Part shown: positions 8,546-16,957 of the stretch, piece after piece
How positions within the stretch are numbered: position 1 is the stretch's first letter
Layout: each line of letters opens with the position of its first letter
Origin: an uncultured Oscillospiraceae bacterium
Lineage (GTDB): Bacteria > Bacillota > Clostridia > Oscillospirales > Oscillospiraceae
Length of the DNA stretch: 64,000 nucleotides
Assembly (NCBI GenBank): GCA_904419145.1
Contig: CAJFQQ010000004.1
Span: 1-64,000 of the forward strand
Direction of reading: 5' to 3'
The notes under the pieces: generated by a model
Told to the model about the DNA's origin: nothing
What the model saw: the letters and a program-made list of their open reading frames with translations, nothing else
Database searches by the model: none
Program-made: the position numbers and the translations under genes

Positions 8546-9029
8546 GCATTAAAGGGGGATTTCGTCAATAGAAAAATGAGAATTCCTTTATCATCTTGTG
8601 ACAAGCTATCCTGGGGCAGCCCAGTCATGCGATATGCCTATGCTCTGTCGGACGATTTTTCCTTGTCCGGCAGGGCCGTTCCTATTCACCTATTCAATCT
8701 TTAACAGAGAATCTGCCGCATCGCGGGAAGGCCCGGCCATACCGCAGGAGGGCAAAATAATCTATATGGCACGCCCCGGTACTGCTGCGTCAGATCATCC
8801 ATCCGCTTCTGCCCGGCGTGCTGCCGCTGCCTTTTCCGGGCCGCACGCCTTCCAACTTCGCCTCCCCCACTGTGCCCCTTCCAAACAGCGAGGGGTTCAG
8901 GATCCCCGCACCTCCGTGAAGCGCTCATAGCAGGTTTACTTCATACTTGACATTGATATTGCCGATACAATAAAATAAATGATGCTGTATATTCTATGAG
9001 AAAACAATTTTATCCGGAGGCTGATCCAA
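8546..9029. other. Spacer without recognised gene
   Basis: Between the pit leader and the HxlR gene. Short open frames on both strands lack ribosome sites and recognisable motifs. Apart from the two promoters annotated separately I see nothing. Confidence 0.5.
8947..8976 (+). promoter_or_regulatory. Probable hxlR promoter
   Basis: TTGACA, 18 bases, TAAAAT, ending 53 bases before the HxlR start. The spacing is slightly long and the -10 is one base from consensus. Confidence 0.5.
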
Positions 9030-9395
9030 ATGGCAGAGGCAGTAAAAGAACTCCCGGCTTGCCCGGTGGAGACGACACTTACAATGATTAGCGACAAGTG
9101 GAAGGTTCTGATCCTTCGGGACCTGTTACCCGGAACCAAGCGCTTTGGCGAACTCAAAAAATCCATTGGTCATGTCAGTCAGAAAGTCCTGACCGCCCAG
9201 CTCCGTGAGATGGAACAGAACGGACTCTTAACACGCAAAGTCTATCCTGAGGTCCCGCCCAAAGTGGAATACACACTCACCGACTTGGGTTACAGTCTGA
9301 AGCCGATTCTGGATGCAATGCGCGACTGGGGCGATGCCTACAAAGCGCGAAACTATCCATCGGAGAATGGCCAATCATCCATAAAGACTACCTGA
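9030..9395 (+). CDS. HxlR family winged-helix regulator
   Basis: This 121-residue protein is a single HxlR/MarR-like winged helix: CPVETTLTMISDKWK at about 12-26 and the reading helix with VSQKVLTAQLREME. The Cys at about residue 12, before the first helix, is shared by many HxlR members, some of which sense electrophiles or oxidants through it. GGAGG precedes the start by 8 bases. It stands alone with its own terminator and has no adjacent target gene, so the regulon is unknown. Confidence 0.9.
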   Translation: MAEAVKELPACPVETTLTMISDKWKVLILRDLLPGTKRFGELKKSIGHVSQKVLTAQLREMEQNGLLTRKVYPEVPPKVEYTLTDLGYSLKPILDAMRDWGDAYKARNYPSENGQSSIKTT

Positions 9396-9418
9396 TTTCA
9401 TCACTTCATCTCTGTTGA

Positions 9419-9466
9419 GAACCTCCCCCCGACGTTATTCCATGGGGGTGGGGTTCTTTTTATTTG
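9419..9466 (+). terminator. Terminator after hxlR
   Basis: GAACCTCCCC pairs with GGGGTGGGGTTC and is followed by TTTTTATTT. Confidence 0.85.
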
Positions 9467-9770
9467 TGATGCAGCACATCGTGCGCATGCCTTCATAACA
9501 CCCGCGTACACAGATGGGCGGCTTGCAGCGGCCAGTACAGGGGGCGTCTACGAGAATAGACATGTAGCCGCAAAGTTTTGCAGCCACATGAAAGGGGCGG
9601 CAATAATCGGCATTTTCTTAAATGGCAGGAACTCCCGCCTGCAGGGCGCTCCCAAGTGCAGGCCCAGCGGAGCGGTTGCCGGCTGTTGGATAGGCGGAAC
9701 AGGGGGCAGTCAAATAGCATCTTTTTCCTATGGGCATAAAAGATGTCGGGGCAAAGCTGAACTTTACCCC
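9467..9770. other. Spacer without recognised gene
   Basis: No gene is supported. Open frames here have no ribosome site, and the sequence leads into the duplicated repeat at 9771. Confidence 0.4.
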
Positions 9771-9850
9771 GAGCATTTCAATCACCGAAGGGTGGAGCCG
9801 CCCTTCGGGCGGCGGAACCCAAAAAAGGACATCCTTTCGGATGTCCTTTT
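9771..9850 (-). repeat. Duplicated terminator-bearing repeat, copy A
   Basis: About 80 bases. The core at 9771-9794 matches copy B (9968-9991) at 21 of 24 bases. It is followed by a GC hairpin (GCCGCCC/GGGCGGC), the string AACCCAAAA, and a stem AAAAGGACATCC/GGATGTCCTTTT. The same order of parts occurs in copy B. No protein or tRNA is evident directly beside copy A. Confidence 0.65.
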
Positions 9851-9967
9851 GCTTTGGAAGGGACGGTTAAAATCGATATTTGAGATGTGGGTTATGAAAC
9901 GGACACACGAGAGGAAATCATCCTACCGCCCTTCTGGCCGGCGGCGCAGGCGGAATTCACTCCTGCC

Positions 9968-10057
9968 GAGCATTTGAATGACTGAAGGGTGAAGCAGGCC
10001 CGCGGCCCGCGAAACCCAAAAAGAAGGACATGACCTGTTGGTCATGTCCTTCTTTTT
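9968..10057 (-). repeat. Duplicated terminator-bearing repeat, copy B
   Basis: This is the second copy of the element at 9771. It ends with a perfect 17-base stem (10018-10034 with 10041-10057) containing AAGGACATGAC/GTCATGTCCTT flanked by A5 and T5, which serves as the terminator of the tRNA-Thr gene on the minus strand. Confidence 0.7.
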
Positions 10058-10132
10058 GGAGCTAGTGGGGTGACTCGAACACCTGACCTGCTGATTACGA
10101 ATCAGCTGCTCTACCGACTGAGCTACACTAGC
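10057..10132 (-). tRNA. tRNA-Thr (anticodon CGT)
   Basis: The 76-base cloverleaf has a perfect 7-bp acceptor (GCTAGTG/CACTAGC), D-arm GCTC/GAGC, anticodon arm GCTGA/TCAGC with loop TTCGTAA, T-arm with TTCGAGT, and an encoded 3' TCCA (discriminator T plus CCA). The anticodon CGT reads ACG codons. A perfect terminator stem overlaps its 3' end. Confidence 0.95.
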
Positions 10133-10827
10133 ATTTATGTTATACGATTTTCAAATGGTCCCGGACGCTTCTTTCCAAAAATGCACTCACGCCTGCGCTC
10201 TTTCCAAAATACCATTTTGACGTATCTCAACAGCGCAAGATGAATCATATCACAAATTATTGTTTTCGTCAACTCAAAATCTATAATCTTTTTAATCGCA
10301 ACCCGCTAAAACAAGCCCCCTTCAACATAGCTCCTATTTTCAAAATGTCCATATGCAGAGGACACAGCCAAGGGAATACAAATGGTATTTTTGCAAGACT
10401 CCTGGCGCATATCTCACTCCCTGCTGCATATTCGCAGTCCATCCTTCACTTTTCTTTTCCCCCTGCTTGTTTACATTTTATCCGAATTTCACCAATTTTT
10501 TTCATTTTTCGACAACAGCATTTTTATCTCTTCCAATATTTTCCTCTCTCGACAGATTAACATAAAATGATCAATAATTTTGCACTACATGGAGTTATAC
10601 ACATTTTCCACCTAGTTTTCCACACCCAATTTTTTCTTTATTTTCAATGCTTTTCAAGATTTATGGAAAAAACTGACAGAGCCGCAATCAAAAATTTTGA
10701 ACCGCCCGATATCTCCTTATTTTATTTACATAATATCATTCCGTGTATATATACATCCGCCCCCAGCTTTCCCCCATCCTTTTACAGTTCTATTACAAAA
10801 ATTTCATCGTTTTTCTGCATAGGATGG
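10133..10827. other. AT-rich intergenic spacer
   Basis: About 700 bases, strikingly AT-rich against GC-rich neighbours, without a supported gene. It contains three closely spaced 9-mers resembling DnaA boxes: TTATACACA (10595), TTTTCCACC (10604) and TTTTCCACA (10616). No origin-associated gene (dnaA, dnaN, rpmH) lies nearby. Confidence 0.55.
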
Positions 10828-10867
10828 CAAAAAAATGTGGAGGCACTTTTGTAAAAAGCGCCTCCAT
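10828..10867 (-). terminator. Terminator after tsaD
   Basis: TGGAGGCGC on the minus strand pairs with GTGCCTCCA around an A/T loop and is followed by a run of seven T after CA. Confidence 0.85.
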
Positions 10868-10874
10868 ATTCCTG

Positions 10875-11876
10875 TCAAATCTCAAGGTTTGCGTAGGCAT
10901 TCAGCGACATGTCCGCATAACGGCGACACTGCGCCTCATAGTAGGCCTGGCAGCCAATCATGGCGCCGTTATCACCGCAGAGCTTCAGCGGCGGCAGATA
11001 CAGCCGCAATCCGTGCTCCCGGCAGGCGCGCTCCAAATCTCCGCGGATACGGCTGTTGGCAGCCACACCGCCGGCGGCCACCACCGTGTGGTGGCCGTAC
11101 CGCTCCGCAGCCAGGATCGCCCGGGGCACCAGCTCATCGCTGACCGCCGCCGCAAAGGAGGCCGCGAGCCCGGGCCGGTCCAGCGCCTCCCCCTTCTGCT
11201 GGGCATTGTGGACCAGATTCACCACCGCCGTCTTGAGGCCGGAGAAGGACATGTCCAGGTCGCTGTCCGCCACATGGGAGCGGGGCAGCACATAGGCGTG
11301 GTCATCCCCGCCCCCGGCCAGCTCCTCCATAGGCCTTCCACCGGGGTAGGGCAGGCCCAGCACCCTGGCCACCTTGTCAAAGCACTCCCCGGCGGCATCG
11401 TCCCGGGTCGCGCCCACAATGCGCATCTCCGTATAGTCCTGGACATCCACCAGCATGGAGTTTCCACCGGAGATGCACAGGGCCAGGAAGGGCGGCTCCA
11501 GCTCCGGGAACGCGATGTAGTTGGCGGCGATATGGCCCCGCAGGTGGTGAACCGGGATCAGGGGCTTCCCCAGGGCGTAGGCCACGCTCTTGGCGAAGTT
11601 CACCCCCACCAGCAATGCCCCGATAAGGCCCGGGCCGTAGGTTACCGCCACGGCGTCAATGTCCCCCCGGGTGACGCCCGCCTCCCGAAGCGCCTGGTCG
11701 GTCAGGGCGGCGATGCCCTCAATATGCTTCCGGGAGGCGATCTCCGGCACCACGCCGCCGTAGATGGCGTGCATATCCGCCTGGGACAGAATGGCGTCGC
11801 TGAGGACAGTGCGCCCGTCCCGGACCACCGCCACGGCCGTCTCATCACAGGAGGATTCAAAGGCTAGTATCAACAT
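10875..11876 (-). CDS. tsaD: tRNA N6-threonylcarbamoyladenosine transferase TsaD
   Basis: This 333-residue member of the ASKHA ATPase fold transfers the threonylcarbamoyl group to A37 of ANN-reading tRNAs, working with TsaB, TsaC and TsaE. Seen: N-terminal LAFESSCDETAVAVV, GGVVPEIASRKHIE, metal ligands in HHLRGH (about 107-112), GGNSMLV, and the C-terminal CGDNGAMIGC. Length is normal for the family. It is the last gene of ddl-murF-tsaD, 29 bases after murF, with a clear terminator. Confidence 0.96.
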   Translation of the reverse strand: MLILAFESSCDETAVAVVRDGRTVLSDAILSQADMHAIYGGVVPEIASRKHIEGIAALTDQALREAGVTRGDIDAVAVTYGPGLIGALLVGVNFAKSVAYALGKPLIPVHHLRGHIAANYIAFPELEPPFLALCISGGNSMLVDVQDYTEMRIVGATRDDAAGECFDKVARVLGLPYPGGRPMEELAGGGDDHAYVLPRSHVADSDLDMSFSGLKTAVVNLVHNAQQKGEALDRPGLAASFAAAVSDELVPRAILAAERYGHHTVVAAGGVAANSRIRGDLERACREHGLRLYLPPLKLCGDNGAMIGCQAYYEAQCRRYADMSLNAYANLEI

Positions 11877-11905
11877 GGATATTCACTCTCTCCTTGGTAA
11901 CAGGT

Positions 11906-13252
11906 TCAAAGGCTCTGCAGCCCCTCCACAATGCTTTCAAAATGCATGGCGTGGCTGGCCTTCACCAGCAGCACCGCCCCCGGCTGGAACAGCCCGCGGA
12001 TGGTATCCATGGCCTGCGCTGTATCAGGAAACCAGTGGGTCTCCATCCCAGCCGCGCCCTCCGCCATGGCCCGTGCCTTCTCCCCCACGGCTACCAGAGC
12101 GCCGATCCCCAGCTCTTTTGCCAGACTGCCGATTTCCCGGTGGGCCCGCTCCGACAATTCGCCCAGCTCGTTCATATCCCCCAGTACCGCCACCGTGTGG
12201 TCCTCCTTGGCCAGGACCCGCAGCGCGGCTTCCACAGATTGGGGGTTTGCATTGTAGCAGTCATCCAGCAGGATACGCCCCTGGGTACAGCGGAGGATGC
12301 GCATTCGGCTGCCGGCGGGCTGATAAGCCGCCACGCCCCGGCGGATCTCTTCCGCCGTCAGCCCCAGTTTCTCCCCGATGGCCACCGCCATGGCGGCGGG
12401 ATAGACCATGTGGACTCCCAGGGCCGGAATTTCCAGGGGATAGGTCCCCCTCTCCGTGGTGACCGTGCAGGTGATGCCCTGGACTCCGCGGTCCACCACA
12501 TCCTCCACCCGGACGCCGCAGTGTTCCCCCAGGCCGCAGAGCACCGTGTCAAAGGGCAGGCAGAGGCTTTGGAGCAGCACATCGTCCCCATTCAGCACCG
12601 CCAGCCCCGTCTCCGGGCGCAGATTCTCAAAGATCTCGCATTTTGCCTGCAAAATCCCCTCCCGGCTGCCCAGATATTCCATGTGGGCATCGCCGATGTT
12701 GGTGATGACGGCGATATCCGGCTGGATCATCTCCCCCAGGTAGCGGATCTCCCCAAAGTGGTTCATGCCGCTCTCAATCACCGCCGCCTGGTGCTTCTCC
12801 TCCAGGCCGAACAGGGTCAGCGGCACACCGATATCGTTGTTGAAGTTCCCGCGGGTTGCCAGGACGTCGTATCGCTGGGACAGCACCGCAGCCACCATCT
12901 CTTTTGTGGTGGTCTTCCCCACGCTGCCGGTGATCTGCACAAAGGGGATGGCAAACTGGTTCCGGTACCAGGCGGCCAGGGCCTTCAGAGCCAGGCGGGT
13001 ATCCGGCACCTGGATGTAGAATTTGTCTGGAGACAGCTCCGCCGGTAGCGCCTCGCACAGGCACCCCGCCGCTCCGGCGCTCAGTGCCTGAGGAATGTAG
13101 GCGTGGCCATCAAACCGTTCCCCCCGGAGGGGCACAAACAGGCTGCCGGCGGGGATGCTGCGGCTGTCGGTGGAGACAGCGGTGATCTGCCCCGCTCCGT
13201 GGAGGGCCCCCCCCACAGCCCCGGCGATCTGCCGGGCGGTCATGGGCCTCAT
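11906..13252 (-). CDS. murF: UDP-MurNAc-tripeptide--D-Ala-D-Ala ligase MurF
   Basis: This 448-residue cytoplasmic Mur ligase adds D-Ala-D-Ala to UDP-MurNAc-tripeptide. Domain 1 (about 1-95) recognises the UDP substrate, the central domain carries the ATP loop GSVGKTTTKEM (about residue 105), and the C-terminal domain contains DDCYNANPQS and AVLGDMNELG. The start overlaps the ddl stop by ATGA, so the enzyme that makes D-Ala-D-Ala and the one that uses it are translationally coupled. Confidence 0.97.
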   Translation of the reverse strand: MRPMTARQIAGAVGGALHGAGQITAVSTDSRSIPAGSLFVPLRGERFDGHAYIPQALSAGAAGCLCEALPAELSPDKFYIQVPDTRLALKALAAWYRNQFAIPFVQITGSVGKTTTKEMVAAVLSQRYDVLATRGNFNNDIGVPLTLFGLEEKHQAAVIESGMNHFGEIRYLGEMIQPDIAVITNIGDAHMEYLGSREGILQAKCEIFENLRPETGLAVLNGDDVLLQSLCLPFDTVLCGLGEHCGVRVEDVVDRGVQGITCTVTTERGTYPLEIPALGVHMVYPAAMAVAIGEKLGLTAEEIRRGVAAYQPAGSRMRILRCTQGRILLDDCYNANPQSVEAALRVLAKEDHTVAVLGDMNELGELSERAHREIGSLAKELGIGALVAVGEKARAMAEGAAGMETHWFPDTAQAMDTIRGLFQPGAVLLVKASHAMHFESIVEGLQSL

Positions 13253-14313
13253 CGTCCCGCCTCCCGGGCTGCCTTGCTGAGGCGGAGGATCTCCTCACAC
13301 AGCTCCTCGTAGGGGATCCCCGCCGCCGCGGCCTCCTTGGGCAGGAGGCTGGCCGGCGTCATCCCCGGCAGGGTGTTGATCTCCAGGCACCAGGGGCGGC
13401 CCGCCTCATCCAGCAGGAAGTCTGTCCGGGAGTAGACGCTGAGCCCCAGGGCGTTGTGGAGGCGGAGGGCATACTCCCCCATCTCCCGCCACTGCTCGTC
13501 GGTGATGGGGGCCGGGCAGATCTCCTCTGAGCCCCCGTCCTGATATTTGGATACATAGTCAAAATAGGCGCCCGACAGGGGGACGATCTCCACCGCCGGG
13601 AGGTACCGATCCCCCAGCACGCCCACAGTGACGTCCCGTCCCTTGATCTTCTTCTCCACCAGGATGTGGCTGCCGTAGTGGAGCATCTCCTCCAGCGCGG
13701 CCCTCAGCTCCTCCTTGGTATCCGGCAGGGCCACCCCCAGAGAGGACCCGCCGTTGATGATCTTCACCGCGCAGGGCACCTCCAGTTCCTCCACCAGCCG
13801 GGGAATATCCTCCCTGGTATAGGACGGGATGTCCCGCCAGGGAGCGGTGGGGATGCCGGCGCGCTCCATGGTGTATTTGGTCACCGCCTTGTCCATGGCC
13901 ATGCCGCTGCCCAGGTACCCCGCTCCGGTGTAGGGGATGCCCAGCAGGTCAAAGGCCGCCTGGACCCGGCCGTCCTCGCCGCAGGCGCCGTGGAGGCCCA
14001 GGAACACCATATCCGCCATGGCGCATACCGCCAGTACATGCTTACCAAAGAGGCTAGGCCCCTGGTCGTCCCGGGAGGCGCGGACGGCGTCCAGATCCGG
14101 GGCCGCCGTTTCAATGGCGGCGTTTCCCATCAGGCCGTCCGGGGCGTCAAAAATATGCTCCAGCTCCCCTTCATACTGCTCCAGCCCCAGAAACATATCC
14201 ACCAGAATGGCCTGGTGCCCCCGGCTTCGCAGGGCACGGCAGATGCTGGTGCCGGACACCAGGGAGACATGGCGCTCGGAGGACAGGCCCCCGGCCAGTA
14301 CAACGATCTTCAT
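13249..14313 (-). CDS. ddl: D-alanine--D-alanine ligase
   Basis: This 354-residue ATP-grasp enzyme joins two D-Ala for peptidoglycan. It starts MKIVVLAGGLSSERHVSL, has the phosphate-loop region GGSSLGVA, and ends with the ligand-binding EINTLPGMTPASL. GGAGA lies 9 bases before the ATG at 14313; the frame runs 14 codons further upstream but that start lacks a ribosome site. An insert around residues 45-80, as in long VanA/Ddl-type proteins, makes it slightly longer than E. coli DdlB. Confidence 0.96.
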   Translation of the reverse strand: MKIVVLAGGLSSERHVSLVSGTSICRALRSRGHQAILVDMFLGLEQYEGELEHIFDAPDGLMGNAAIETAAPDLDAVRASRDDQGPSLFGKHVLAVCAMADMVFLGLHGACGEDGRVQAAFDLLGIPYTGAGYLGSGMAMDKAVTKYTMERAGIPTAPWRDIPSYTREDIPRLVEELEVPCAVKIINGGSSLGVALPDTKEELRAALEEMLHYGSHILVEKKIKGRDVTVGVLGDRYLPAVEIVPLSGAYFDYVSKYQDGGSEEICPAPITDEQWREMGEYALRLHNALGLSVYSRTDFLLDEAGRPWCLEINTLPGMTPASLLPKEAAAAGIPYEELCEEILRLSKAAREAGR

Positions 14314-14364
14314 AACAGGATGCTCTCCTTTGATCCAAAATTGGAAACGATGCAATGTGTAACA

Positions 14365-14393
14365 AGTATATCATTCCATTCCAGGAAATACAA
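14365..14393 (-). promoter_or_regulatory. Promoter of ddl-murF-tsaD
   Basis: On the minus strand TTGTAT, 17 bases, TATACT, about 50 bases before the ddl start. Confidence 0.6.
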
Positions 14394-14509
14394 CCAAATC
14401 CTTGCGCCGCCCGGAAGCTCCGGCAGCTTATTTTCTGCCCCGCCAGGGCACATCCGCCGCTGCGCTGCGTCTGGATGGGTAGGGACCACCAACAAAGGAG
14501 GAAGATGCT

Positions 14510-15280
14510 ATGAGACACAAGAGAATCCGCGCCCTTGTTTTGGGCTGTGCCATTTCCTTTCTGCTCTCCGCCTGCGGCGCGGCAGTCGAGGATTCCCCTC
14601 TGGCCGCCGTTTTCCCAGACCAGGCCAGCCGGATGGAGGCCAGCTATTTCGAGTGCGGCGGCATGACCACCTGGGAGCTGACGCAGGAGGAATTTGAGGA
14701 CCTGAAATCCTGGGCCCTGGGCCTCTCCCTGGAGGAACAGACCTTTGACGAGGGGGCGTCCCCGGGGGACCGGGACGGCGGCTCCGGCTACACCTTCCAG
14801 TGGGGCGAGCACGGTTTTTCCTACATCCTCAGCGGGGATGCGGACTACGTCCTGCTGGAGGGCACCTGGTATCAGGTAAAAAATCCCTCCTGCCCGCCGC
14901 TGGAAATTCCCGGTGAGTCCGCTGTGACGGCAGAGGATGTGGAGACGCTGGAGGCCTACCACTACATTGTGCCCGCCGCGGCGGAGCGGAAAATCGTGAC
15001 AGACGAAGCGGCCATCCAGGAGGTGCTGGACCTGCTGGACAGCACCGTGGAGACAAACGCACTGCCGGAGCCCGTCACAGGTGGAACCACTGTCAGCTTC
15101 CGGCTGTATCTGGCCAGCGGAGAAGTAGAGGAGTGGATCTGCGAGGAGCGTGCCGACTCCGTTTGGGCGTTGTATGGCCACGGAAGCACCTATGAAACGG
15201 CAGCTGACTGCGCAGCCCTGTGGGACTCCCTTCCCGGTGAGAGCGCCTCTGCTGAGGAGGATATGCTGCCGGCGCGGTAG
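14510..15280 (+). CDS. Putative lipoprotein, unknown function
   Basis: This 256-residue protein has a lipoprotein signal (charged MRHKRIR, hydrophobic stretch, lipobox LSAC at about residues 19-22), so it is probably anchored on the outer face of the membrane. The mature part is acidic and rich in Glu, Asp and Gly and contains no motif I recognise. A strong GGAGGA site precedes the ATG. It is a single-gene unit between its own ribosome site and the terminator at 15297; neighbours are on the other strand. Confidence 0.82.
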   Translation: MRHKRIRALVLGCAISFLLSACGAAVEDSPLAAVFPDQASRMEASYFECGGMTTWELTQEEFEDLKSWALGLSLEEQTFDEGASPGDRDGGSGYTFQWGEHGFSYILSGDADYVLLEGTWYQVKNPSCPPLEIPGESAVTAEDVETLEAYHYIVPAAAERKIVTDEAAIQEVLDLLDSTVETNALPEPVTGGTTVSFRLYLASGEVEEWICEERADSVWALYGHGSTYETAADCAALWDSLPGESASAEEDMLPAR

Positions 15281-15296
15281 GGACTGCGCAAAAGGA

Positions 15297-15332
15297 AGGG
15301 GATGGACTGGCGTCCATCCCCTTTTCTGTTTT
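15297..15332 (+). terminator. Terminator, lipoprotein gene
   Basis: GGGGATGGAC/GTCCATCCCC stem with a 4-base loop followed by TTTTCTGTTTTTT. On the minus strand it is followed by TTCCTTTT, so it may also serve the SLH gene. Confidence 0.88.
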
Positions 15333-15345
15333 TTGTATGCCCGGA

Positions 15346-16338
15346 TCACCAGAGCCAGCCAAGCAGCCCGCCGCTGTCCTCCTGTTCCTCCAGTACCTGG
15401 AGCGCGGCCGTGAGAATCTGCGCCGCCTCCGCCCGGGTCACCGGCGCGGACTCCGTCTCCGTGCCAAAGCTGCCGGCAGACACCACATGGACGCTCACCA
15501 TGTTGGCCACCGCCTGGGTGGACCAGGTGGCCTCCGCTTTCACCAGGTCGTCCAGCTCCACGTCCGCCACGTTCAGGATCCGGTCCATCACCGCTGCGGC
15601 CTCCCGGAGGGTGATGGCGTCGTCGCCGTTGAAGCACACACCCGCCTCCGTGGATACGCCGCTGATGATCCCCTCCCGCACGGCGGTGGAGGCATAGCTC
15701 TTCGCCCAGGCGGCGATGGATTCATCATCCTGGAAGCCGGTGAGGGTCACCTGCTCCGGCACCTCCATCCCCGCCGCGTCCATAGCCATCGCCAAAAATT
15801 CGCTCCGGCTCACAGGCGCCTCCGGGTCAAAGAAGTAGGCTCCGGCGTACTGCTCCCCCACGAACAGGCCCTCCTCTGCCAGGCGGATGGCCGCCGCGTG
15901 GGCGGCATTGCCCGCCATGTCGCTGTAGGTGACCTCTGTTTTCTGCTTGCGGATGTGGATGGTGACGGTGGCCGGGGCGGAGACATTTCCCTCACCATCC
16001 GTAGCGGTAAAGGTAAAACTGTCCTTGCCGCTTTTGCCGTCCTCCGGGGTGTAGACAAAGGTCACGCCATCCTCCGCAATCACCACAGCACCCTTGTTGG
16101 GCTGGTCCACGATGGCAAAGGTATAGGCGTCTCCCTCGTTATCCACCGCTGTGAGCGTCCCCTGGCAGGCCACGCCCTGATAGGTCTCCACGTCCTGGTT
16201 CTGCGGGATCGGCGCCCCGGCAGGAACCGCCGATTCCCCGCCTCCGCCGAAGATGGCCGCGGCCGGCGTGGCCGTCACCAGGAACAGAGCGGTCAGCGCC
16301 ATCAGCGCGGCAATGCGTCTTGTGCGATCCAAGTCCAT
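15346..16338 (-). CDS. Secreted protein with Ig-like and SLH-type repeats
   Basis: This 330-residue protein has an N-terminal signal peptide (DRTRRIAALMALTALFLV then ATPAAA), a domain of about 90 residues with FTATDGEGNVSAPATVTIHI typical of cadherin/VCBS-like Ig folds, and two or three S-layer-homology-type repeats (for example YFFDPEAPVSRSEFLAMAMDA and SAPVTRAEAAQIL). SLH repeats bind pyruvylated secondary wall polymers, so it is probably displayed on the cell wall. The chosen ATG has GGGAGG only 2 bases before it; an in-frame alternative 32 codons upstream would put a non-signal sequence first. Confidence 0.82.
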   Translation of the reverse strand: MDLDRTRRIAALMALTALFLVTATPAAAIFGGGGESAVPAGAPIPQNQDVETYQGVACQGTLTAVDNEGDAYTFAIVDQPNKGAVVIAEDGVTFVYTPEDGKSGKDSFTFTATDGEGNVSAPATVTIHIRKQKTEVTYSDMAGNAAHAAAIRLAEEGLFVGEQYAGAYFFDPEAPVSRSEFLAMAMDAAGMEVPEQVTLTGFQDDESIAAWAKSYASTAVREGIISGVSTEAGVCFNGDDAITLREAAAVMDRILNVADVELDDLVKAEATWSTQAVANMVSVHVVSAGSFGTETESAPVTRAEAAQILTAALQVLEEQEDSGGLLGWLW

Positions 16339-16404
16339 AACCTCCCATAAATAGTTTGTGCAGGTAGTGTTTGCTCCTGCTGGGAAGTTATGCAAGGGCG
16401 GCTC

Positions 16405-16447
16405 TGCCAAAAAAAGGAGCGGCGCGCAGGCCAAGGCCTACGCGCCG
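16405..16447 (-). terminator. Terminator overlapping end of arsR2
   Basis: On the minus strand GGCGCG and CGCGCC arms with inner GGCC/GGCC pairs are followed by CTCC and seven T. The stem overlaps the last codons of the ArsR gene. Confidence 0.75.
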
Positions 16448-16746
16448 GAGGTCAGGTCCACACCCGACCAGTATGTCTCGTTGCTGATGGTATCCAGAGT
16501 CAGCATAAACTCATCCCAGGTCCTGCGGTTGATGGCATAGTAGGTCCGCTTACCCCGCTTGCGCTCTGTCAGCAGCTCCGCCTCCACCAAGGTTTTCATG
16601 TGGTGGGAAAGCGTGGGCTGACTGATGGTAAAGTCCCGGAGCAGTTCGCTGGCGCACTTCTCCCCGTCCACCAGCGCCCGCATGATCCGCAGGCGGTGGG
16701 GATCGCTGAGCACCTTGCAGATATCGGCTGCCGCGGCCAGTTCCAT
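16438..16746 (-). CDS. ArsR family winged-helix regulator
   Basis: This 102-residue protein is a compact ArsR-fold repressor: LSDPHRLRIMRALVDGEKCASELL, then the reading helix ISQPTLSHHMKTLVEAELL and wing RKRGKRTYYAIN. It has only one Cys, so a classical multi-Cys metal site is unlikely. The ATG at 16746 follows GGGGGTG. The promoter at 16785-16813 is overlapped by a palindrome, suggesting self-repression. A terminator overlaps its end, so it appears monocistronic and the target gene is not obvious. Confidence 0.9.
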   Translation of the reverse strand: MELAAAADICKVLSDPHRLRIMRALVDGEKCASELLRDFTISQPTLSHHMKTLVEAELLTERKRGKRTYYAINRRTWDEFMLTLDTISNETYWSGVDLTSGA

Positions 16747-16779
16747 GTTGGCACCCCCAATTGACAATAATCTATACGT

Positions 16780-16813
16780 TTCCCATATTATGGGAATTGT
16801 TCTCGCTTGTCAA
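16780..16813 (-). promoter_or_regulatory. arsR2 promoter with overlapping operator palindrome
   Basis: On the minus strand TTGACA, 17 bases, TAATAT (16785-16813). The palindrome TTCCCATAATATGGGAA (16780-16796), 8-base arms around a single central base, covers the -10. Confidence 0.75.
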
Positions 16814-16957
16814 GCTTTCTTGTGTAAAATAATGGGCATAAATCGGGCTTCACTGCCCTGTCCGCTTGCAGGCAGCAAATGTATGTCATCTATCGCCAAA
16901 AAGGTGGGGACAGAATACCTGCCCCCGCCTTTGTTCCCCGATACCCGTATACAAAGA

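Noticed and set aside
8598..8930. Small proteins in the spacer before the HxlR gene
   Set aside because: Frames on both strands lack ribosome sites and show strongly biased composition. Nothing supports translation.
10133..10827. Replication origin (oriC)
   Set aside because: AT-rich DNA and DnaA-box-like 9-mers are present, but there is no dnaA, dnaN, recF or rpmH and only one short cluster of boxes. Kept as a low-level observation only.
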